A stretch of DNA of 64,000 nt, from positions 5,507,149 through 5,571,148 of the forward strand of contig JAQFVV010000049.1 in assembly GCA_028023455.1 (NCBI GenBank). Direction: 5' to 3'. Made by a program: the position numbers and the translations under genes. Of this stretch, positions 37,601-50,377 are shown piece by piece (position 1 is the stretch's first letter; every line of letters begins with the position of its first letter). This DNA comes from Epiperipatus broadwayi. Taxonomy: Eukaryota; Onychophora; Udeonychophora; Euonychophora; Peripatidae. Under the pieces are notes generated by a model. The model was not told the DNA's origin. It ran no database searches and saw only the letters and a list, made by a program, of their open reading frames with translations.

Positions 37601-40439
37601 ATAAATACTGGAAAGTGCTATTTTAGCATGATATTGGAAGTCACATGTCTTCTTTAGATTTATTTATTAATATGTTTTGAGAATCTATGGTAGTGGGGAA
37701 ATTTTATTAATATCCAAAAAAATTATCATGGTAAAGATAACATGAAATAAAAGCAGCTCAAAACGATTTGAATTCACCTTAAAGTAAAAAGATAAACTAA
37801 ACAAAACATTAATATATTAAAAAAATTCTTAATTATGTAATGAGATTACAATTATGCTGAAAATAGTTAATTAAGCCTGTAATTGCATATATAAAAGCAT
37901 ATATATATATATACTAAGTGTGTGAAATTTTTTAAAAGACAAATTGGATAATCAATTTAAGAGAATAAAATAAATGTCATATTGTTAATAATAAAATCTT
38001 TATAAAAACAGAATTTTTAACAATAAATATAATTCAGAAAGAAAAATAACTAAAAAGTAAAAAAAAAGTACAGTAAAGCTGCTGAAAGATTCTGTGATGT
38101 CTGAGCACCAAAATGTTAGTTGAACATTAAGGGTTCCAATAATAAATTACACTGAATTTTGTTTATACTTATTTTTCTCAACTGAGAATCTATCCAAAAA
38201 TCATTAAATTTAAAACTCTTTACCACTTCACTACTTTCACAGAAAAAAAAAATTACTTGGTTGCAACTCTTAAGATTCACAGGAAGTTATCCATCTAAAT
38301 ACCAACTGAATCTATAATACAATGCTCAGATAAAAATAAAAGCTATATAATAGTAGTAATCAGACAAAACAAAGTTCCACAAAGTTAAATTCAGTTAGTA
38401 TCTAAATGGGTACCGATTGAAAGCTTTGAATGTTGAAGTTCATTTAAATTTTTGATCTCTGTAGTAGTGATATTAGTTGAAAAGAAAATTAATGATTTTT
38501 TTTTATTAAATATAAAAACTGGGTACTTACATATTAGACCTGCTGCCCATGTTTATGACAGCAGAATGCCATATCTTTCTCCAGTAGGGAAGGGTGTTTG
38601 TGATGGCAGAATGCCATATATGTGACATTTTAATATAGCATTCTAAAGTTGCAATCCCTCCTCCACACACACACACTGGAGAAATATACAGAATTCTGTA
38701 CTATACAATCAATCATATTTATTTAGTCACAAAAGAAAATTTTTTGCATCTCCATGTGAATGTTAGTTTCATAAAATCAAAAAGTTAATTTTACATGTTA
38801 TGGATGTTTTGGTGATAAGTTTTCAACCCTTAATGTATTAAAATGATAATTACAGTTTAACATTTAGAGCACTTTGATAAACAGTTGACTTGAGATCTCA
38901 CTACTGAAAAATATTATTAAATGATGTTAATTGAGCAACATTTAGACTTGTTAACTACAAATGTAATTGTTTGGATATTTTATATTATGGCATATGTAAC
39001 ATTTTCCTGTTTTGTTTACATTTCCTGTTACTATGATAGCACTGAAAGATGTTCTAGTTAAAAATAATAAAATAATTTTAAAAATTCAGTAGGTGAAAAT
39101 AGGTTTAATGATCTTGCAATACTAATAGCTATATGGCCTGAAAGAAATAATTAATAATATTGCAAACACAAAGGTGAGAAAGAATGGTTTTAAAATGGAT
39201 AGTGTTTCTTAATTTTCTTTTTATCATAAAGAAAATTTATAATGTAAAAAAGCGGGTAAAAACATTAGAATTTTGACATTGGAAAAGGGGACTTTCCACA
39301 CTCTCACTTTTGATTTAATGTTTATATTTATGCTATTTTATGCATTATCTGGAGTTTGAGCATGAGTATTGAATTTGATGATAATTATTATAAATGTCTA
39401 TAATACAAAGTCATTCATCACTCATTATGTATAATTAAAAAAATAATGTGTATTATTTAGTGCAAGAATGGACTAGTGAACTCAAGAGTATATGTTTCTC
39501 AGATCGTTTCCAGTTCTAGATCTTTTGGTGCATAAATCTCTTTCATTCCTGAGCAATAAAACCTTTAAGTGTCCAAATTTGGAATATATGGTAATCAGAT
39601 TGATTACTGTCCTGAAACAACTGATGTTAATTTCCTAAGAATCCCAAGATATTAGCCACTTGGTTATTTTATTTATTTATTTGGAAACTCATCAGTTTTT
39701 TAGATATTCAGTGAAAAATATTTTAGAAAACATTCTATTATAAATCTGCATTTTAAAACATATTTTATAGAATTAAATAGAATAAATTGTGTTAAAAAGA
39801 AACATGCAGTCATCACTCCAGATAATTCTCATTTAGTCTTTGAATTCTACTGCCTAAATATACTATTTGTCTTCTGATGAAAAACTTAATTTGCACAAAG
39901 ATACAATAAAGGTTTCAATTTTTTACTGAGCCTATGTACTTTAATAAGTTTAATTGTTGGTCAAAATTCATGCTTTAACATCTGTGTATTGCACACAATT
40001 AAAATAAATAGAATGTTGAAGATATTGTTTAATAGAATTCACACAAAAATGGAAAGGAGGTTGGGATACAATCAGCAAATTAATGACAAGGAACAATGTA
40101 TTAATTAATCATTCTAAACATCATTTTTATTGCATTAAAATAAGAGAATTTAAGCATTCATTCTATTACTATTTACAAATTATAAGAAATCTTATATATA
40201 TATATTATAACAAGTTTTGGACAGAAATTTGAAATATGGTATACATCCAGATTTATACAGTTTTTATTTTCCTTATAAAGGAGACAAAAGGCCAGAGATA
40301 TGACAATGCAAACCAATTCAGATTGATTACAAGTATGTAAAGAGATGAAAAAGTGAATGTTATTATAGTTTGTATTCAATACTGTACCAAAAAGTGTCAA
40401 TGAAAAGGTTTTGATTGGATTCTCTATTGAAGCAAAACT
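34681..40439. other. AT-rich DNA, no gene identified
   Basis: Noted inside: a Tc/mariner-like end-type sequence near 34855-34905 (CAGTTTATGAACTAGGACGA) without a partner; a minus-strand TATAAATAG at about 36090-36098 followed by GC-richer DNA to 36010; a 19-bp word TGACAGCAGAATGCCATAT nearly repeated at 38556 and 38601; a short CA run near 38662; (TA)n near 37895. None supports a gene. Confidence 0.5.
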
Positions 40440-41147
40440 AATATGGAATTTGAAAAAAACTAATGATACAATTTTGATAGTAGCAATAAAGAACTACAGT
40501 ATTTGGTAGATCAATTGATAAGAGCAGAAACGAAATATTGGTTAAAGCTAAATAATATCAAGACAGGTAGTGTTTGGTTGAAACAAATTTCAGAGTATGT
40601 CTATCTTGATTTCAATCTATATCAAGATTACATAGTAAATATATGATTACTATTGGTATTAAATGTGGTTTACACACTGAAATATAAATATGAGACAAAT
40701 CATTGGAGACTTTAACACAGTTCATTGCTATGTATGAATGCAAGACATGGAGATTGATAAATCAAAAGAAGATAAGAATTTAGTTTTTTGAGATGAGGTA
40801 TTATTAAAAAAATTCTTGGAGTGTTTTAGACAATTAAGAAAACTGGTGAATGAGTTTTGATAAAAGGCAAATGCACAAACACAATTGTTTATAAATTAGT
40901 AAAGACATTAAATGTTTTGAACATGTGGTGAGAATAGTAGAAAAACTGAAAAAGTTGTGATGATTGGAACTGTAAACTGGTCAAAAGTAAAATGTTATTC
41001 AAACCTGTCAAGAATGAATAACATCACAGATTGAATGGAATTAATAATATTAGAAGTATGTAGCAAATTAGAGAGAAAATCACTTGGAAGTGTTTGATCC
41101 ACACTGTTATTGGTAAAATAATGAATCAAATAGATGATGATGATATT
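40440..41147 (+). pseudogene. LINE reverse transcriptase C-terminal relic
   Basis: Degenerate plus-strand frames follow the C-terminal half of Jockey/RTE-like LINE polyproteins in order: LQYLVDQLIRAETKYWLKLN (post-RT thumb block), QISEYVYLDF (normally FxYLG), SSLLCMNARHGD (normally YGCETW), IIKKILGVF, then a terminal KITWKCLIHTVIGKIMNQ block followed by GATGATGATGAT at about 41134-41147. There are many stops and frameshifts. The GAT-repeat 3' end is shared with the element ending at 56901. It is a dead fragment; the upstream RT core was not recognised. Confidence 0.62.
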
Positions 41148-42859
41148 ATATAAATAGAGTAAAATAATTGAATGGCTTGATTTTGACTGTCAACATTTAA
41201 GAACTTACCTGTGATGCAATATTTTTTAGCCCTTAGCTCTGCTCCCTTATTAATAGCATCTTATTCAAAGCAAATTTATTAATTCATTCATTCAATGAAT
41301 ATTTTATAATAATAAAATATCATTTAAAATGCAGCACAAAAACAATCACTTAAAGCATTTGAAAAAATTACATCACATTCAAAAATGCAAACAATAGTTT
41401 ATAAAAATATAAAACAAAATATCCTCCTTTTACAATTAATTATTTATTGAATTAATAATGAATGTTGCTCAACTTACTGACATGCAATTAAAATAAAAAG
41501 TGACATTTCATTATGATATATAATGTGGTAAAAATAGCCAAACTGTATTACTATTATAATGAAAAAAAAGATAAATGATCAAACTATTTAATGCAGGTTA
41601 TGTGATTGTTCCATACTTCACCAACAAATTTAATAACTGTTTGATAGACAAGATCATCACTGTGTTTGTTTTTAATAAAAGATTGGAGTGATATAATGAA
41701 TTGCTAAGAACAAGACTAAATGTCATGGGCAATTTAATATATTGGTAAGACTAATAGATTTAAAAGCTAAATGTTCATCAATAAATTCTTAATTGAATAA
41801 AGCATAAAAAAAAAACTCGCTTTGATGAAGTGAATGGAAATATTGTTCACAATCTGTTACTTCCCATGTTATTCTGATAAAATGAAAATACACACAGAAA
41901 AGGTACTTTTTTAATAATACCTAGCTGTATTACTGCCTAACATGCTTTCAATATGTTTTACTATATCATATTCATGGTATACAGTGGTGTTATTAAATGA
42001 TTCTTTATATCAAAGTGCAAGAGTAAATTAGTGTGTGCAATAGTTTGTGACCATTTTTCTATTAACAAAAATAAAACAAGTGTACTCATTTCAAAGAAAT
42101 TGGCTATCTAAATATTCAAATTTAAATTTTAAATTAAAATTGAATATGTGAACAATTAATTAAACACTGATATAAAGAATATTTTAATCGCACCACTTTA
42201 TGCCATGAATATGATATAGTTAAAATGTATTGAATGTATGCTAAGCAGAATAAAGCTAAATATTATTACAAAAATACCTCTTCTGTACATATTTTCATTT
42301 TACCAGATTTTACATTGACCCGGAAAAGAAGAAAATTAGTAACAATTGAATTACTTGGTATGTTAGAATGTCATTTGACCCTTTGAGCAACTAATCACAC
42401 ATAATTTTAGAAAGACAATTATGTAGCATGTGGTAATATGTATGTATGATAGTGAATTATGTGAAAGAGATAAGATTAAAGTCTTTCAAGATTACTTACA
42501 TTGTGGTAATTCTTTGATATTAATTCAATTGGTTCTGAAAAGTGAAGCAAAATGTATCATATTAATTCTGATACTTTTAAAGAAAGTAGAAAAATGAATA
42601 AGGAAATGGCAGTGTATTTAATGAACTACATTTTTTTTCATTTAAATTATTAAATAATATTAATCATGTCATAGATTAATTAAAAGCAATAATATATATA
42701 TATTTATTATGACTGATTATGAAATAACTAGAAGGTTAATTTTAAAACATGGTTAATTCATAGTAACACAATCCTACTTTGTGCAAATAAACCCCAACTG
42801 TATCACTATCATAAAAATTATAAAAAGTCAATAAGTTGACATTTATAAAAAAAAATTGC
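41148..42859. other. AT-rich DNA, no gene seen
   Basis: No coding frame, RNA gene or transposon terminus was recognised. Confidence 0.6.
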
Positions 42860-42878
42860 TAATAATAAAGGAGTGTAT

Positions 42879-42975
42879 GTTTTGCATTGGTGGTCAAGAG
42901 GTCAGCGCAACTGCCTTGTACTTGCAGGCAGTTGCCCGGGTTGCGGGTTCACGTCCCGGCCGATGCTATGACACT
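42879..42975 (+). mobile_element. tRNA-derived SINE with 19-bp TSD
   Basis: The insertion is flanked by an exact 19-bp duplication TAATAATAAAGGAGTGTAT at 42860-42878 and 42976-42994. The body has an A-box-like TGGTCAAGAGGTCAGCG, an anticodon-like stem around CTGCCTTGTACTTGCAGGCAG and a B box GGTTCACGTCC, ending CCGATGCTATGACAC. It is GC-rich for the window. Same family as the copies at 48847 and 52906. No intact tRNA fold is present because of the enlarged anticodon and variable regions. A 75-codon frame across it is not a gene. Confidence 0.88.
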
Positions 42976-42994
42976 TAATAATAAAGGAGTGTAT

Positions 42995-43920
42995 ATAATT
43001 GAGTATGTTCATAATATATTATATGCCTGTGATTTAATAAATCATAAAATTCCAGTACTTTTATCTTCTATAAAACTTAGCAGAATTTATTGTAGATACT
43101 TCTTTTTGTATTAAATGTTAAATTCATAACTTACTAATTAATATTAATAAGAATCTAAATTAACTATTATGAATTTAAATGATGTAGTTGTTTTCAACAA
43201 TTTTATGATTGATTTTATATGTTGAAAAAAAAAATTGTAATCTAATATTTTAATTTCAAAAAATATTGGTTTTCTAAAATGAACAACATTGGTTTATAGA
43301 TTTTTTTTTAACAAAATAAATTGATTTTTATTTTTTTCCATAAAGCATTAGATTTATAAATTATGGATCATTAAATAATGTTGCGATACATACCATTAAA
43401 TAAATTTAAATATTTTTATTAATTTTTAATTTAAAATATTATTTAAGTACATTTTGATATTTATTTTTATATCCCCTCTTTCTTTCTTTTCTTTTTGTTG
43501 TTTTGAAAAATATTACAATAGATTATATATAAGTGTGTATATATATATATTCTAAATAGAAAAGCTATTTGTGTCTTATAAAATAAAATTGTTTTATTTT
43601 TATTTTTTAAAGATAAATAGATTAAAACTATAATTATTTAGAATGCAATCATATTTTCTTACTAGCACTGTTACACAGTGATATTAAAACTGTAAGGATA
43701 CTTTTGTCTCAGTTACCAGATAGAGATTTTGAGAAAATAAGAATGACCATCTTACTGTCAAATTCAAATGCATGTATATGGGCCAATCTTAAAAGTCTAG
43801 AAGTGAGAGCATGATTATATAAGACATTCACTTTAAATCCATTTTTTATTTAATAATCTTATTAGTTAGTACTCATGAAATATTATAATTTATTTTGTGC
43901 TAATATTAGACAATGTTAAA
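42995..43920. other. AT-rich DNA, no gene seen
   Basis: A stretch at 43665-43740 (TTACTAGCACTGTTACACAG, AACTGTAAGGATA) faintly resembles the arms of the foldback at 43921 and may be a relic of the same element. Confidence 0.45.
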
Positions 43921-44125
43921 TTATGTAATAATCAATGAATTTTACTTATGCAGTGTTTAGATTGTAATTATATAGAAGATAATCACCCTTCTCACTAGCA
44001 CCATTAAACAGAATGTTATCCTTGCAGTTGTAACATCACTATTTAATGCTAATTAGAAAGGCAGATTACCTTTTATAAGTACAATCTAAACACAGCACTA
44101 GTAAAATTTATTGATTATTACATAA
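43921..44125. mobile_element. Foldback element, about 90-bp arms
   Basis: The left end TTATGTAATAATCAATGAAT pairs with the right end ATTTATTGATTATTACATAA. The arms continue through CAGTGTTTAGATTGTA and its inverted partner TACAATCTAAACACAGCA. Noncoding. Confidence 0.8.
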
Positions 44126-44239
44126 GGAGATTACATTTTCTATAAGAATAATATAAAAATTATTCAAACAATAAAAATCTTTATAATTGAGCCACAATTA
44201 ATAATCAAATGACTTGAAACTCAAAAGACCGCATAACAT

Positions 44240-44310
44240 TTGAGCATTGGAAGAGATAGAGTTGAGCTGTGATCCGTGAAGTTTTAGAATTCTGGTTCAC
44301 ACAAGGGTAT
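44240..44310 (+). repeat. tRNA-like SINE fragment, second SINE family
   Basis: The blocks GAGCATTGGAAGAGATAGAG, TTGAGCTGTGATCCGTGAAG and TTTTAGAATTCTGGTTCACAC recur in the same order at 34605 and 20983. The last block is B-box-like (GGTTCACAC). No target duplication was identified. Confidence 0.55.
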
Positions 44311-44470
44311 TGGTTAATAAAAATGGGGTAATTGTAATTCTGTTCTAAGAGTCATATGATTTTTAATATCAAAGGTCAATTCTAAAGCCAATTTTATAAG
44401 CATAATGTTAATCCTCAAAACATTACATGGTGTAGGAAATCTAATTTTATTTTTTTCTCAATATATATAT

Positions 44471-44568
44471 CATTAAAAACCAGTTAACACTTAAACAATC
44501 CTAATATCAACAACAACCAACGATTTCAAACTGTTGTCAAGATAACCTCCTTTTAACAATAAAGGTGG
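44471..44568 (+). repeat. Family B repeat, copy 2
   Basis: CATTAAAAACCAGTTAACAC, ACAATCCTAATATCAA, CTGTTGTCAAGATAACCTCC and TTTTAACAATAAAGGTGG follow the block order of the copy at 7216. The central palindrome is decayed here. Confidence 0.75.
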
Positions 44569-44900
44569 AACCTATCTTTAAAGTATATATAAATTAAGTT
44601 TAATATTAACAATAGAATATTTGATATATTAGAAAATCAAATTCAACAGTAAAGCCTGCTAATCTTGATCTTTTTAGATGTTAATGGAGTCTCATTAATA
44701 TTCAGGGCAATCTTGGCTATTGTGCTCTTAAGCTCTTAGAAATGGGATTTAACACCCACTATTCTATGTAGATTTGATTAAATACAATTCATAAATCACA
44801 TAGGTAATAAACCCTCTAGAGATTCTGGCTGAAATTTCTACTTTTCTTATAATATTTTGTTAATACTTAAGCTGTCTAAAAAGTTTATACACTAAATAAA

Positions 44901-45058
44901 AATCATTAAAAACCAGTCAACATTTAGACAATCCCAATATCAATAACAATCAGCAATTTCTAACTGTTGTCAAGGCAACCCCCTTTTAACAATAGTTAGA
45001 AATTGTTGATTGTTATTGATATTAGGATTGTATATGTGTTGACTGGTTTTTAATGATT
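44901..45058. repeat. Family B repeat, palindromic copy 3
   Basis: The left arm (44901-44964, with AAAAACCAGTCAACATTTAG and AATATCAATAACAATCA) and the right arm (44993-45058) are inverted copies around a centre that holds GTTGTCAAGGCAACC. The sequence just right of it (CATTTAGTCTTGAGTATTATTACACTTATT) recurs at about 45401-45430, so at least two family units lie in tandem. Confidence 0.8.
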
Positions 45059-45307
45059 ACTTATAAATAAACCCATTTAGTCTTGAGTATTATTACACTT
45101 ATTATTTAAGTAATATTTTGGGTGCAATTTGAAATTTAAAATTGCTGTTTGTAATATTATAATTGACTGTTTATTAGTGGACATTCAGAATAGGTTTTAT
45201 TATCTGTTTAAATAGGTTTATTTAACTTCTTTGTATCAATAATTTCAATGTCTGTGGTCAAGTTGCAATCTTTAGTGTCTATATAAGTTTATTAGATCAT
45301 TAATAAA

Positions 45308-45391
45308 GGTGGGATTCCTCCCTTATTGTTAAAAGGAGATTGTTATTGATATTGGGATTGCCTAAGTATTGATTGTTTTTTTTATGATTAT
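45308..45391 (-). repeat. Family B repeat, copy 4
   Basis: On the minus strand, ATCATAAAAAAAACAATCAA, ACAATCTCC and the TTTTAACAATAA block match the family. The palindromic centre is deleted. Confidence 0.65.
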
Positions 45392-45954
45392 TTATAAGTC
45401 CATTTAGCCTTGAGCATTATTACACTTATTGACTAAATAAAAATGAGTTATAAATAATACTTATAAAGAAATTAATAATATATATATATAATATAAAATT
45501 TGCAAATATGGAACTTGATATTAAAATAAAGTATTTAGATATAGAGATTAATATAGATACCAATAACAAAATTATATTAGAACAATTAAAGAAGATAAAT
45601 TAAGAAAAATAATTTCTATAGATTCACAATAGGCATGGATACAAAAGATGGCATTTATTAAAAATTTTAATCATAAAAATGATAAATATAATACAGATAA
45701 AAATATAGCTGCTTTACAAAAGAAACAATTTATGAATATAATCCTACAAATATTAAATATATATATATATATATTTAATTTTAAACCAACTAGTTCAAAT
45801 ATTAATAATAATTGTATTATAAATAATAATAGCAGCTTTAATGAATTCAGTTCCATATAGCTATTTAAGTTAGATAGCTGGATTTAAAGACATTTTCATG
45901 TCCGAAAATTTCAGAGTTTCTACTTAAATATTACATATGAAATAAGTGCTGGGT

Positions 45955-46065
45955 TTTGAGGTGATATTTTAGATCTAGTGTCCGAACATTCTATCTCTCG
46001 ACTGGCATGAGCCATAAGCTCAAAAACCAGTTAGTCTGGAGATGGGAAGGTTCTGGATAGAGATT
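45955..46065 (+). repeat. Family A repeat, diverged fragment
   Basis: TTTTAGATCTAGTGT, GGCATGAGCC, AACCAGTTAGTCTGGAGATG and TGGATAGAGATTTTA align in order with 18510-18620 (GATCTAGGTG, GTCATGAGCTAG, AACTAGTCTGGGGATA, CTAGATAGGAATTTTA). Confidence 0.55.
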
Positions 46066-46263
46066 TTAAATATTTTCTCATATCGCAATTATCAATTAAG
46101 AACTTGTTTGAGCTGTTGATATGCTCTCTGTATTCCCTAAATATATTACTAAAAAATAAAAATTATATTGATAAAAGTATTAACACAGGATGGTCAAACA
46201 GTAAAAATCTTGACATATTAATAGGTAATTATAAAATAAAAGATTACATGAAATATAAAAAGG

Positions 46264-46563
46264 AATTGTATTTAAAAATACTTGTGAATATTGCAGTATG
46301 ATTTATTATGGACCTAAATGAAAGAGTAAAAGAACATAATAATGCAATTAATAGAAGAGATGATAAATCTGCCTTATATATTCATTATTTAAATATGGAC
46401 ATAAAATAGATTGTGTAAAAAATATAAATCTTTAAACTAATAGAATAAAGATATGTGAAACGAATTGCATTAACTGCAACAAATATATTTGTATGAACAT
46501 ATATAAAACATCAATTAATTTAACTAATAATTGGCTAATGAAAAATAATTGGAAAATTATGTA
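46264..46563 (+). pseudogene. Penelope-like element GIY-YIG domain relic
   Basis: Three frames joined by frameshifts follow the C-terminal GIY-YIG endonuclease of Penelope-like elements: TCEYCSMIYYG (the CxxC-x-YIG block), NERVKEHNNAINRRDDKSAL (the LKEH...SA block), then KYGHKIDCVKNINL (the GHxIDW block), NRIKICETNCI (RKIKEA block) and KTSINLTNNW (SLNxxxGxxLSxxW block). The second tyrosine-glycine motif is kept, but stops and shifts make it non-functional. The reverse transcriptase part was not recognised upstream. Family identity rests on the order of five weak blocks. Confidence 0.65.
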
Positions 46564-48582
46564 GTATACATTTATACAAGTTTTTATTTCTTTCTTCTAC
46601 ATATTCTATTATTAGTATTATTGTTATAATAGATTCTACTTAATTTTATATAAGAAATAGATGTTGTCATGTTTGCAATGTAGATTGTAATTGTAAATAG
46701 TTCTAACACATTGAAAAGAACAATAATTAATATTTGCTGAAAAGAGCTTTATATATTATTGTTATTATATGTTTACAGTTATTGCTCTCATATAAAGATA
46801 TTTTATATCATATGATTTATTTAAACAAATAATGTATTATTAATTGTAGTAAAGGGTTAATAATTTAATAAATAAAAAAATGTTATGGAAATGAAAATTA
46901 TGATAATAACACTATTAATAATACATTTTCTTCTTTTTTTTAACTTTAAAAAAGTGGATATATATATATAAACAATAATATTATGGCAAATCAAAATTGT
47001 AATTGAAGTTAGAGACATTTATAATAAGTTGAAAAGTGAAATATTTTTTTAAGATTAGAAATAGTCTTATGAATGCAAAGTCTTAAAATTTTCCAGTCCT
47101 ATATGTTTTAAAAATATAAGAGATTATATATACATGTTTACTAAATGGATTTAATAAATATACAATATATATATATTATAAGTGATTTTAGACAAGGAGT
47201 ACTTTATTTCAAGTAGTAGTATAGTTTAAATGGAAAAAAAAATTAGATTTGTAAAGATGAGAAAAATAATATAAAACACCTATTTTTGAAATATAAAATT
47301 GGCAAATTGAATGCTTTTTGAAGTATTGAAAATGGAAGAAAATAAATAACAGAAAAGCTTTGTTTTGTTTAGGTCATTATGTTCAAAAATGGAATAGAAA
47401 ATGTACTATAATTCTAATTTCTTATGTTCATCAAATGTATCAATACTGTATCAACTATTTGATTATAGACCAATCGGAGTGAATAATTAATGAAAACATA
47501 TCTGTTTGCAATAGTATAAATATTTCAGGAAGTAATATTTACATAGATAATACATCTTCTAATCATGTGACCTTTAATACATAGAAACATTTGATACAAT
47601 TCAAAAGAAACTATATTATATCATATTACATTTAGATACTTGGTGGGCAGTGGACATTAATTTTAACTGTTCTTGCACTACTATCTAGTAATTAATGAAT
47701 GACTGGATGCTAGTTTGATAGAATTTAGAGTGAAAACACAAACTGTGCCATGATCTAACTTCATTGTAACAATAATACATATTAGCACATCTTTTTGCTT
47801 TAAATTATTGTTTTATACAGAGTCCATTGTTTGTTTATTATCTTTGCATAAAAAAAAAAACATACAAAATATATGTTTGGAATAATTTTGATAATGGATA
47901 ATCAACTTTAGCAGATTGGGGTAATTTAAATATAACCTTCTATAATGGCTTACTCTATATCAATAGGATAAGAAATAAAGTGTTTTGAATAGCAGCTTAG
48001 AAATACTTAATGTAGAACTTACTTTACAAACAGACTGTATATCTAAAAGAAGCTACATTTTATTTTATAATGACTTCTCAAAAGTGTAAGCAATATTTAA
48101 AATCAAAGTTGATAAAAACTAATCAATCTTTAAGAGCACTTTTAGTAAATTTAAACTACCCAAAAAATAACCCTATAAATATTGTAAAAGGAATCTTGTC
48201 AAATACAATTAATTACAGAAATGGCAGTTTCTATCTTATTATGAGACTTAAATATTAAATATTTCTTTAACTTATATATTAAAGAAAGCAAATAGTTTGT
48301 TGCTCACGGGGTAATGTGATATTAATATATTGATTTAATAATCAATTGGTTTTATTGTTTGAGAATACAAAAGAAATTTGAGCAATGGAACAAACATTCA
48401 AATATCAAATAGGAATAGTGTGTGAACTATTCTACCATTGCATTAGTCCATATTCAACATTTATGATAAAGAGGCTTTGGAAATGGATAGCAATATAAAA
48501 TTGAGATGATCATTTTTTTAAAAAATTATTATACTTACATAATTATATTATTTTTGTTGTAATATCTTATGTAAATGCATTT
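46564..48582. other. AT-rich DNA, no gene identified
   Basis: Short open frames (for example 48070-48258) have no recognisable motif. Short TA runs occur near 46960 and 47165. Confidence 0.5.
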
Positions 48583-48846
48583 TATCCACTCTACTTTGAA
48601 CACTTTTTAGCAAAAAACCTTTTATTGTACATATATGCATACACAATCTTATGTTTTGGCTGTCCTGCAGTCTTCTTCAGAGCCACTTTTACTTTATTTA
48701 TTTTTTTTAAAAAAGTATTTTTATTTCTAAAAAATTTAAGTGACTCTGAAGAAGACTGCAGGACAGCCAAAATGAAAGATTGTGTATGCATATATGGACA
48801 ATAAAAACGTTTTTTGCTAAAAAAATGTTCAAAGTAGATTGGATAA
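48583..48846. mobile_element. Foldback element, about 105-bp arms
   Basis: The left end TATCCACTCTACTTTGAACA pairs with the right end TGTTCAAAGTAGATTGGATA. The arms share TTTTGGCTGTCCTGCAGTC with its inverted partner and ATATATGCATACACAATC. The centre (about 48690-48740) is T- and A-rich. The right end lies exactly within the target duplication of the neighbouring SINE. Confidence 0.85.
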
Positions 48847-48954
48847 GTCAAGCGTTGTTAGCTGAGAGGTCATCACAGCTGCCTTGCAAGCAGGTAGTTG
48901 GTTGCAGACGGTTGTGGGTTCGCGTCCTGGCCGATGCTATGACATATGAAAAAA
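48847..48954 (+). mobile_element. tRNA-derived SINE with 16-bp TSD
   Basis: Flanked by AAAGTAGATTGGATAA at 48831-48846 and 48955-48970. The body starts with GTCAAGCGTTGTTAGCTGAG (A-box-like TTAGCTGAGAGG), carries CTGC-CTTGCAA-GCAG (Ala-like TGC loop), a long variable region TTGGTTGCAGACGG, the B box GGGTTCGCGTCC and a CCGATGCTATGACATATG tail with an A run. The variable region is too long for a tRNA-Ala, so the source tRNA is uncertain. Confidence 0.88.
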
Positions 48955-48970
48955 AAAGTAGATTGGATAA

Positions 48971-50377
48971 ATTATATTTTATTTTTATTTGTGTTATTTG
49001 GAGAAGGAAAGGTAAATTTTATTAAACAATAAAAAAATATCTATTTGAATTTAACTATAATTGTTTTTTTTTAATTTTCTTTAATTATGCATTAAATCAT
49101 TTTGCTACAATTCAATATTGTAAATATTACTTGTGAAAAACCAAATTTAGATGAAATTTATGAGGACGTTATTGAAAACCTCCAGCAAATTATATATATA
49201 ATGTTTATAGTGATTCCCGAATAACTTACGGTTTTCCTGAAATTATATTAATATGTAGAATTCACTCTCTGCTTTGTAACATGTCAATAAATTGGATATT
49301 TATATACAATTCAAGCTAAATCCCAGGTGGGCTCATTCTGTACTTTTTGTTTACTGACAGAGTTAGTTTATATATAGTTCATTGACATTTTGCAGTAACT
49401 TGTAGTAAACATATTAAAATGTTGAATTTACATTGTACATAAATTAAACGTGGATATAATTGAGAAATGTAATTTATGATACATAGCTCATTATTATTAT
49501 TAAAGTAAATATATATAATCACTATTGCTTGGAAAATCATGTGATGTTCAAGCACTAAACTGCTGAATAGTACTTTGTTGACTTTGACTTCTAAAAGCCA
49601 CCATTCTATCACTTTGCCAAGTCATTCAGGATATTAAAGTAAAGATAATGTCGAATGTAAATAATTATAAATATGAAAACATATATAAAAGATTGTCAGG
49701 GTATTACTTAATTTTTTAAGCCTTCAGAAATGATTTAAAATTTTTGAGATTGTTATCCTAATAAATGTATGTGTGTATATATATATTATCATCATTCGGT
49801 AAGCAAGCAACTGAATGATTTGTCGCTCGGAAGAACATCTCATTCGAGTACTAAAATAGAATAGCTTTATCTGCATTAAATCAAGAAAAAAGAGTATATA
49901 TTGATGAAACAAAAACCAGAAAAAGCGCAAGCAAAATAATTATGTTCATTTATAAATATTTATGAATAATCTTGATTATTTTTTGTGTAAACACAAATTA
50001 TTTATTCCTAATTGTTATATTGTACTCTTTAATTATTATTATTCTCTCCAAAAATAAAAAAAAAAAAACCTTTAAAATAAAACTCAGTACTAACGATTGA
50101 AGCACTAGTTATTGATTATTTCGACATTTATTGTCCAAATGATAAAACCCGTATTTTTGTTTATTATTTACTAATTATCAACTACTAAGCGTTTTCAGTG
50201 TATATTTTTCATACTCAGAATATTTCTTCTTTAATTTATAAATAAAGCGTTTATGTTATTAGCTTTTTTTAATCTACTGATAACAACCTACTAATTCATG
50301 GTTAATAAATAATTGACAACAGAAATCAATATTTATGTAATTTGTGAATTCATTTTAATCCTCTTTCTTTCCTACAG
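48971..50377. other. AT-rich DNA, probable end of the long intron
   Basis: No gene was recognised. The right edge (50352-50377) is pyrimidine-rich and ends CTTTCTTTCCTACAG, a strong 3' splice site for the exon at 50378. Confidence 0.55.

Noticed and set aside
39287-39297. GGGGACTTTCC, a canonical NF-kappaB-type word
   Set aside because: A single site of this length is expected by chance at low rate and nothing around it looks like a promoter or enhancer cluster.
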